Below the pieces are notes generated by a model. It searched no databases. It had not been told where the DNA came from and saw only the letters and a list, made by a program, of their open reading frames with translations. Positions 1 to 5,302 of a stretch of 42,440 bases of DNA are shown here, one piece after another. A program made the translations under genes and the position numbers. Source of the stretch: M55B174 sp034716235 (lineage in GTDB: Bacteria > Patescibacteriota > Minisyncoccia > CAIUEV01 > JAHKAQ01). The stretch covers positions 1 through 42,440 of the forward strand of contig JAYEHH010000017.1 in the NCBI GenBank assembly GCA_034716235.1, written 5' to 3'. How positions within the stretch are numbered: the first letter of the stretch is position 1; every line of letters begins with the position of its first letter.

Positions 1-526
1 CAGAAATTACGAAACCAATAACCGCAAAGGAGCCTAGAAGAATTAGTAACCAACTCGCCAAGTTAAAAACAATTTCGCTAATTGATCCATCGGGCAATCC
101 TTGCGCTCCCGCCTTAGCTAGCCCATCCCCCCAGGGGCCGGTGGCACCAGTGCTAGTACTCCCTCCGCTGGTCGTAGTATTTCCTCCACCAGTCATAACA
201 CTCCCTCCTGTACCAGGTGCAGTCATGTGCGTACCTCCTGAAGTTGGAGTTGAATCTGGAAGATGCGGAGTATGCTCTCCGCTAGTGGTTGTAGTGTTTT
301 GAGGTGATACATTGCTACCTGGGCTTGGTGTATAATTAGAGTTAGGAATTACATCACTATCAGTATCTGAAGTTGTTGTTTCATTCCCTGAACCAGAATC
401 CATACCAGCACTATTAATTATCTCATCTTCAGATTCGGAACCTACAATCCCCTCCGCTTTAATATAAGAAGGAATTACTGCCACAATTAGCAAAATTAGC
501 AGTGATTTTATTATTTTTTGTTTCAT
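1..526 (-). CDS. T4SS-pilin-like protein with long Ser/Thr/Gly linker (partial)
   Basis: The gene starts at the ATG at 526 and runs off the left edge, so the C-terminus is missing. The protein opens with a signal-peptide-like segment (about residues 1-25, starting MKQKIIKSLLILL). About 110 residues rich in Ser, Thr, Gly, Pro and Asn follow. Then comes the start of a pilin-type domain (GLPDGSISEIVFNLASWLL, followed by a hydrophobic helix). The domain start closely matches the gene at 1419-1784, also at DNA level, which indicates a duplication. The family is the T4SS-pilin type (two membrane helices around a polar loop) common in CPR genomes. The long low-complexity linker is absent from the neighbours. 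A role in a pilus or secretion channel is inferred from the family. Confidence 0.75.
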   Translation of the reverse strand, partial: MKQKIIKSLLILLIVAVIPSYIKAEGIVGSESEDEIINSAGMDSGSGNETTTSDTDSDVIPNSNYTPSPGSNVSPQNTTTTSGEHTPHLPDSTPTSGGTHMTAPGTGGSVMTGGGNTTTSGGSTSTGATGPWGDGLAKAGAQGLPDGSISEIVFNLASWLLILLGSFAVIGFVIS

Positions 527-540
527 GGGACAAAATTACA

Positions 541-576
541 GAGTTAAAAGTTTATAAAGTTAAAAGTTTATAAAGT
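541..576. repeat. Short array of the GTTYRTAAA-type repeat
   Basis: Two copies of a 16-bp unit (AGTTAAAAGTTTATAA) lie just upstream of the minus-strand gene ending at 1. It is the leftmost of seven intergenic loci in this window with GTT-N-TAAA-type units. At 624-644 a separate period-7 repeat (TTGAAAA, three copies) abuts the end of the next gene. Confidence 0.6.
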
Positions 577-644
577 TCCTAGATAATTTTCAATTCACAA
601 GTAAGAAATATTTCATTAAAAAATTGAAAATTGAAAATTGAAAA

Positions 645-965
645 TTATTCCAACAGTCCTGCTATCTGTTTAATAATTATAAACGATCCAATAGCAACCA
701 CCAGCCCAATAATTGAATACTTTAAATATTTTTTGGCAGTTTCTGCTTTTTCAGCATTGCCGTGGGAGGTAAAATACATAATTCCCGCCACTATAAAAGC
801 GACAACGCCGGCTAGCCCTAGAATCCTCAATAAAAGCCCGGTTAAATTCCCCACCACTTCCGCTAAACCAGGCGAATCAGAAAAGAAAAGCACCGCTAGG
901 GCAGATTTAGCAAAAATTATTTCTCCTAAAACAATAATTAGGAAAAGAAAATATCTATAAACCAT
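645..965 (-). CDS. T4SS-pilin-like small membrane protein
   Basis: A 106-residue protein with an N-terminal signal peptide ending in an Ala-x-Ala-type site (KSALA, about residues 20-24). Two hydrophobic helices follow (about 45-66 and 83-102), separated by the charged loop GNAEKAETAKK. This layout, with a small-residue-rich first helix, a G-N-x-E/D-K loop and an I-K-Q-I end, is that of the T4SS pilin family in CPR bacteria, related in architecture to TrbC/VirB2. It would be an inner-membrane or pilus subunit after signal cleavage. It is separated from its neighbours by 118 and 126 bp, wider than the other gaps in the array, and palindromic DNA fills the upstream gap. Confidence 0.8.
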   Translation of the reverse strand: MVYRYFLFLIIVLGEIIFAKSALAVLFFSDSPGLAEVVGNLTGLLLRILGLAGVVAFIVAGIMYFTSHGNAEKAETAKKYLKYSIIGLVVAIGSFIIIKQIAGLLE

Positions 966-1002
966 ATTTAGAAAATTGGAAATGCTAAATTATTTTGTCT
1001 TT

Positions 1003-1044
1003 GCCTGCCTGCCGGCAGGCAGGCGAGCTTGTCATTAGACAAGC
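1003..1044. repeat. Perfect 22-bp palindrome plus adjacent stem-loop
   Basis: Positions 1003-1024 are a perfect GC-rich palindrome (arms GCCTGCCTGCC and GGCAGGCAGGC). Positions 1027-1044 form a second hairpin (GCTTGTC, ATTA loop, GACAAGC). The pair sits in the 126-bp gap between two minus-strand pilin genes and could act as a terminator or mRNA-stabilising structure. There is no downstream T-run on either strand, so a Rho-independent terminator is not clear. It may instead be a REP-like dispersed repeat. Confidence 0.6.
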
Positions 1045-1091
1045 AAAGCAATCCCGGAACATATAGGTAAGAACTTTACTAAGATAATGTT

Positions 1092-1406
1092 CTAAAAATT
1101 CACCGAACCTCTCATCCATGCATCAATAGCTTTAACAACCACAAATCCCAATAATCCAACAACTACCCCAATAATGGAGTACATCATAGCTCGCTTGGCA
1201 TTTTCCATTTTATCTTCATAGCCAGCCGAGGTTAAATAAAAAATACCCGCTATCACAAAGCTAATAACTGCAATAGAGCCTAAAACTAATAATAACCACC
1301 CAACTAGATTAGTAACAACATCAACCACAAAATTATCAGTTTTGTTCTCTCCTGGTAAGCCAGTATCAGGATAAGTTAAATCAACCGCTAATGCTTTTTT
1401 GAACAT
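1092..1406 (-). CDS. T4SS-pilin-like protein lacking a signal peptide
   Basis: A 104-residue protein with one pilin-type domain: a GLPG motif, helix 1 (about 37-57), the loop GYEDKMENAKR and helix 2 (about 72-92), then DAWMRGSVNF. Unlike the other members of the array it has no N-terminal hydrophobic signal; it begins MFKKALAVDLT. It lies in the same reading frame as the gene upstream (1419-1784), separated only by one TAG and four sense codons. The two could be a split form of a two-domain pilin like those at 1826-2443 and 2475-3131, or the downstream gene may be reached by re-initiation or read-through. Family assignment is firm; export of this product is doubtful. Confidence 0.75.
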   Translation of the reverse strand: MFKKALAVDLTYPDTGLPGENKTDNFVVDVVTNLVGWLLLVLGSIAVISFVIAGIFYLTSAGYEDKMENAKRAMMYSIIGVVVGLLGFVVVKAIDAWMRGSVNF

Positions 1407-1418
1407 TATAAAAGTTTT

Positions 1419-1784
1419 CTAAAAGTCCTCAGAAGTTCCACCTAACCATGCGTCAACAGCCTGGACAATTACATATCCTAATAAACCAACGATAACTCCG
1501 ATAACTGAATAAATCATTCCCTTTTTAGCTGTTTCCATTTTTTCTTCATTGCCAGCTGCCGTTAAATAGAGAATTCCAGAAATTACAAAACCAATCAGGG
1601 CAATAGATCCTAGTAGAAGCAACAACCAGCTAGCCAGATTAAACACAATGTCATGGATAGTGCCCGCTGGAAGCCCTTGACCACCTGCGTCACCTTCACC
1701 CGCGCCCCAATCAGCCATTGTGACTAGAGGGGTCGCCATTGCCATCAAGGAAACTGGCATCAGCTTGAACATTTTTTGTTTCAT
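1419..1784 (-). CDS. T4SS-pilin-like protein
   Basis: A 121-residue protein with a signal peptide (about residues 1-24, ending VTMA before Asp), a short Gly-rich mature N-terminus, the motif GLPAGTIHDIVFNLASWLL, helix 1 (about 48-70), the loop GNEEKMETAKK and helix 2 (about 85-106), ending DAWLGGTSEDF. It is the best preserved single-domain member and is closely similar to the partial gene at 1-526. The gene is 41 bp downstream of the double-pilin gene at 1826 and 12 bp upstream of the next pilin, so co-transcription is likely. Function as a pilus or channel subunit is inferred from the family. Confidence 0.82.
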   Translation of the reverse strand: MKQKMFKLMPVSLMAMATPLVTMADWGAGEGDAGGQGLPAGTIHDIVFNLASWLLLLLGSIALIGFVISGILYLTAAGNEEKMETAKKGMIYSVIGVIVGLLGYVIVQAVDAWLGGTSEDF

Positions 1785-1825
1785 CTTTCTTTTTTAAAAT
1801 TAATTATAAAAAAATAAAGTAATTC

Positions 1826-2443
1826 TTATTGAAGTAAAGCATCTATTTGTTTCACAATCACCAATGCTCCGATAGCAATCACCAATCCCAACACCGAATA
1901 AATCATCTGCTTTTTAGCCTTGGTAGCTCGATCCTCATTGCCAGCAGAGGCAAAATAAATTAATGCTCCCCATATAAAACTAATTATACCAAGCATACCT
2001 GTTATTGACAAGAGGAGCGCCAAAACACCGGTTACTATTTCATAAGCGTCCTTGGCCATATCAATACTTGGATCGGAAGAAGTTTTATCAAAAATAGCAT
2101 ATATCTCTTTTAAGAATGTCTCGGCTCCTAAAATAATAACCAAACCAACTATCGCTCCCGTTATCATTTTCTTGGCAGCTGCTACTCGGTCTTCATTCCC
2201 TTGAGAAAAAATATACATTATTCCCGCAATAATTAAAACCGCTATGGCAATTCCCGCCACAAAGGTTTTCAAGACCTCAATAATAGATTTAGCTACATCT
2301 TCAAAGTTTGAATTTACCAATGGGTTCTCAAATTTAATAGAGTCTGCTTGCACATTAAAACTTAATAAGAATATTCCTCCAACTACCAAAAAACCTAGGG
2401 GAAGAATCATCTTTTTAAAATTTTTAGTCACTTGCATTTTCAT
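1826..2443 (-). CDS. Double-domain T4SS-pilin-like protein
   Basis: A 205-residue protein with a signal peptide (about 1-33, ending NVQA) and two consecutive pilin-type domains. Domain 1 (about 40-120) has the loop GNEDRVAAAKK; domain 2 (about 127-205) has GNEDRATKAKK and ends IVKQIDALLQ. Each domain has two hydrophobic helices, giving four after signal cleavage. The N-terminal lysine cluster could allow a start a few codons later, but the given start leaves a normal signal. It sits 31 bp downstream of a second double-domain gene with the same layout. Fusion of two pilin units in one chain suggests an obligate heterodimer or an assembly/base component, which is inference. Confidence 0.82.
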   Translation of the reverse strand: MKMQVTKNFKKMILPLGFLVVGGIFLLSFNVQADSIKFENPLVNSNFEDVAKSIIEVLKTFVAGIAIAVLIIAGIMYIFSQGNEDRVAAAKKMITGAIVGLVIILGAETFLKEIYAIFDKTSSDPSIDMAKDAYEIVTGVLALLLSITGMLGIISFIWGALIYFASAGNEDRATKAKKQMIYSVLGLVIAIGALVIVKQIDALLQ

Positions 2444-2474
2444 CTTATTCTTAATTTTACCTAGCTTATTTTTA

Positions 2475-3131
2475 TCAAAACAAAATTGCTATTTGTTTAA
2501 CAATTATCAATGATCCAATCGCAATCACCAAACCTAAAATTGAATAGGTTAAGGTTTTTTTACCAATTTCTGCTTTATCTTCATTTCCACCAGCGTTCAG
2601 ATACCAAATTCCACCAATGACCAGTCCAATAATCCCCAACATACCTAAGGAAGTAAGTAATAAAGAAATCACTCTGGTCATTACATCAAACATATCTTCT
2701 ACGTCTTTCAAGTTTTCTATATTTCCTCCATCAACTGTAAATAAACCATCATTAATTCCCAAAGCGGTAGCAATTTCTTTAAGGAAAATAGCTGCTCCTA
2801 CCGCGATGGCTAGTCCCATTACCGCGTAAATTACTATTTTTTTAGCCCTAGCCATTTTCTCGTCATTGCCGCTGGCAAGCATATACATAACCCCGCCAAT
2901 AATAATAAAGATCAGAGACAGGCCGACAACAATTTTATAGACAGTATCTAGTATTGTAGCTATTAAATTAACAAGCATTTTATCAGGAAGTCCACTCCCC
3001 GTGGTACTTTCAATGGGATTATACAAAGCACCATTAGCTAACTCTGGAAACAAAAACAGACCCAAGACAAAAATTATCCCTAAGGTAAAAATTGATTTTA
3101 AAATTCTTTTTTTTGATTGCATAACTAGCAT
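2475..3131 (-). CDS. Double-domain T4SS-pilin-like protein
   Basis: A 218-residue protein with a signal peptide (about 7-34), a GLPDK motif, and two pilin-type domains. Domain 1 (about 48-127) carries the loop GNDEKMARAKK and domain 2 (about 140-218) the loop GNEDKAEIGKK, ending IIVKQIAILF. It is a paralogue of the gene at 1826-2443 with the same domain order. It begins only 5 bp after the solute-binding lipoprotein gene ends, so the two are almost certainly on one mRNA. This makes it the first of the pilin genes in the transcript. Start alternatives at residue 4 (MQSKKR) would not change the architecture. Confidence 0.82.
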   Translation of the reverse strand: MLVMQSKKRILKSIFTLGIIFVLGLFLFPELANGALYNPIESTTGSGLPDKMLVNLIATILDTVYKIVVGLSLIFIIIGGVMYMLASGNDEKMARAKKIVIYAVMGLAIAVGAAIFLKEIATALGINDGLFTVDGGNIENLKDVEDMFDVMTRVISLLLTSLGMLGIIGLVIGGIWYLNAGGNEDKAEIGKKTLTYSILGLVIAIGSLIIVKQIAILF

Positions 3132-3136
3132 CTTAT

Positions 3137-4531
3137 TTAGTCCCTATATTCTTTCAAGAGCACTTCTAATTTAGTATTAATTTTTTCTACTGCTTCCTTA
3201 TTACTTTGCCAGCCCAAAGCTGCCCTCTCTATATTATCATTAAATATTTTTTGAATTTTTACTTCATCGGGCTGAAAAAAACTTTCAGCTATCAAAGCTT
3301 GTTGAGCAAAAATTCCCAGATCGGGTTGCTCCATTTGCTTTTGGATAACATCTTTGCGGGAAGCTGGCTGTTTAGTTATCTCAGTGTAAGCACTAACCTG
3401 TTCCTCTCCACCTAAAAACTTTACGAATCTCCAAGCTTCTAATGGTTTATTGGCTATTTCAGCTGATTCTCTAGAAACCACATATCCCCAATAATTAGCA
3501 TAGGTTGATTTATCATTAGGATTCGCTTCCTTTATTTGAGGAATCCCGGCCACTTTAAAATTCAATTGAGGAGCCTTACTTTTTATGGTCTCAATGGCGT
3601 AAGTATAATTAATCATCATAGCTACCCTACCCTCAATAAAGGCATCTACCGAATGATGCATCCTTGAATTCCAAGAATAATTTGGGCTGGCTCCATCAGC
3701 AAAGCTGGTATAAAAATCCATAGCTGTCATGGCTGGCCAAATCAATTTGCCCGTATCTTGGCTTTGAGTTTTAACATCTACGGAAGATTCTAATGTCTCT
3801 GGATTAACTATGGAACATCCCGACTGCAACATTAACATCGCCAAAATATCTCCAGCTCGATAAACATTGTCAGCCGTTCCCATAGCAGCTCCAGCTTGAA
3901 TTATATTATTATATTCATCTACTCTAGTTAATCTTTCCGCGTCCTTTTTAAATTCATCCCAGGTCGTGGGCGGTTGAGCAATCCCTACATTAGCTAAAAG
4001 ATCTTCATTATAAAAAAGAGCCATGGTATCTACCGTTAAAGGCATCCCATAAATATGATGGCTCTTTATAAAATCTGCTCCTGCCACATTTACAAAAGCT
4101 TCTCTATACTGACGCTCCGTAAGTAATGGCTCCATTAATTTAGGCGGTTTTTTACAACCACTCTTCCCCTCAACGGCTTTATTATAAATGGACTGAGCCT
4201 CTTCTAGACTTAACATCAAATCTAAATGTTTTACTGGCCAAGTATGGTGAGCTAAAAATATATCGGGACCATTTCCAGCAGCAAAAGCCTTGATTAACTC
4301 ATCCTCATATTCATCATAAGTAAATTTACGATATTTAATTTCAGAGATTTGACCATTATTTTTTTTATACTGACTAATTACTTTTTCTATCATATCGGAA
4401 TCATCCCAAACTCCCCAAATTTCTAAAGGAGCCACTTTTGAGGCAGGTGTTTCTTTGCATCCACAGCCACCCAGAAATAATAATCCTCCAAGCGTCAAAA
4501 TAGCTAATCCAATTTTTGTTTTATTCCCCAT
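3137..4531 (-). CDS. ABC-type extracellular solute-binding lipoprotein
   Basis: A 464-residue protein with a lipoprotein signal: hydrophobic core and lipobox LGGC, with Cys23 as the expected lipidation site. The mature part reads as a family 1-type extracellular solute-binding protein: APLEIWGVWDDSD near the start, a hinge-like AAGNGPDIFLAHH, PLTVDTMALFYNEDLL, and GRVAMMINYTYAIE. These resemble sugar- or oligosaccharide-binding proteins of ABC importers. Length is normal for the family. No permease or ATPase gene lies in the window; downstream, 5 bp away, are the pilin genes. It could capture a substrate at the cell surface for uptake, possibly functioning with the pilus apparatus, but the ligand cannot be told from sequence. 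Confidence 0.88.
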   Translation of the reverse strand: MGNKTKIGLAILTLGGLLFLGGCGCKETPASKVAPLEIWGVWDDSDMIEKVISQYKKNNGQISEIKYRKFTYDEYEDELIKAFAAGNGPDIFLAHHTWPVKHLDLMLSLEEAQSIYNKAVEGKSGCKKPPKLMEPLLTERQYREAFVNVAGADFIKSHHIYGMPLTVDTMALFYNEDLLANVGIAQPPTTWDEFKKDAERLTRVDEYNNIIQAGAAMGTADNVYRAGDILAMLMLQSGCSIVNPETLESSVDVKTQSQDTGKLIWPAMTAMDFYTSFADGASPNYSWNSRMHHSVDAFIEGRVAMMINYTYAIETIKSKAPQLNFKVAGIPQIKEANPNDKSTYANYWGYVVSRESAEIANKPLEAWRFVKFLGGEEQVSAYTEITKQPASRKDVIQKQMEQPDLGIFAQQALIAESFFQPDEVKIQKIFNDNIERAALGWQSNKEAVEKINTKLEVLLKEYRD

Positions 4532-4554
4532 AATTTTTAGTTAACTTTTCAAAA

Positions 4555-4686
4555 TTATTCTTGCCCTGCTTCTAGCTGACAATCCCTAATTTTACTGTTA
4601 CCCCCAACCCTACCATCAAACTTCTGCCCCGCATTCACTAGATTATCTCTGTCTGTTGGCAAACAAGAAAACAACAAAAATAACAT
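4555..4686 (-). CDS. Possible 43-residue small lipoprotein
   Basis: A short frame on the minus strand starts with an ATG that overlaps the stop of the methyltransferase gene (TAATG arrangement), which favours translational coupling. The product begins MLFLLFSCLPTD, a very short hydrophobic stretch followed by Cys8, then about 35 polar residues (VNAGQKFDGRVGGNSKIRDC and onward) to a TAA. The LFSC stretch resembles a lipobox but lacks the usual positively charged N-terminus, so export is uncertain. It fills the otherwise empty gap before the solute-binding lipoprotein gene, which begins 23 bp further on. It may be a genuine small gene or a chance frame. I recognise no family. Confidence 0.3.
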   Translation of the reverse strand: MLFLLFSCLPTDRDNLVNAGQKFDGRVGGNSKIRDCQLEAGQE

Positions 4687-5261
4687 TATTCTTTGATAAA
4701 TACCTTCCCCCAGTGATAACCACCAACATCTAAATCCTTTTTAAATGTTAGTCCATTTTTAGCACAGAGTTCCACTATTTTTTCGGGGTCGGCTAAAAGT
4801 TCTGCCGGAGGAGCTATTGATAACTTGCTGTTTGCCCAATCTATAATCGCTAGCTCCTTAGTTTGCTTTAGCACACTACCAGCCTCAGCAATTATATTGT
4901 CTCGTCTCTGATTGGAGAACATAACATTAGAAATCATCACCACATTCATTAATTCACCTTGCATAATTTTTTGGACATCTCCTCTTGTTTCTATGTCCGC
5001 CCTGCCAATAATAATATTATTTAAAAAATTTAATTTAGCTGCACTACTAACCGCCTCTAATGGACTTTTCAAAATATCAATAGCGTAAACCTTGCCTTCC
5101 TCACCAACTTTCTTGGCCACCGGGATTACAAAAAAACCTCTACCGCAACCTAAGTCAGTCACTTTGTCTTTCTCTTTTATATCAAGTTGCTCAATGACCA
5201 TTTCTGGGTTGAGATAATCTGCAGGTTTCATTTTAGTTTTAATTTTATTTTTCATTTTCAT
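4686..5261 (-). CDS. Class I SAM-dependent methyltransferase
   Basis: A 191-residue protein with the SAM-binding motif I DLGCGRGFF (about residues 37-45), an acidic motif II at AIDI (about 60-63), and the later VVMISNVMF and LAIIDW segments, the order expected of a Rossmann-fold methyltransferase. It resembles the UbiE/Methyltransf_31 type, small-molecule or undefined substrate. An internal ATG eleven codons in (5231, MKPADYL) is an equally plausible start, because the first ten residues are a lysine-rich repeat. It lies 41 bp downstream of gyrA. The stop overlaps the ATG of a possible small gene. Substrate unknown. Confidence 0.85.
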   Translation of the reverse strand: MKMKNKIKTKMKPADYLNPEMVIEQLDIKEKDKVTDLGCGRGFFVIPVAKKVGEEGKVYAIDILKSPLEAVSSAAKLNFLNNIIIGRADIETRGDVQKIMQGELMNVVMISNVMFSNQRRDNIIAEAGSVLKQTKELAIIDWANSKLSIAPPAELLADPEKIVELCAKNGLTFKKDLDVGGYHWGKVFIKE

Positions 5262-5302
5262 TTTGAGATTAGCTTACTTTTCATGAAAGCTCCAAAAAAT
5301 GA

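Noticed and set aside
631..960. 109-residue plus-strand frame opposite the pilin gene
   Set aside because: It is antisense to a conserved pilin with a signal peptide; its own sequence looks random.
1406..1421. Recoded TAG or TGA genetic code
   Set aside because: TGA and TAG both end other genes properly (TGA for rpsA and ftsH), so genome-wide recoding is not supported; only the local read-through question remains.
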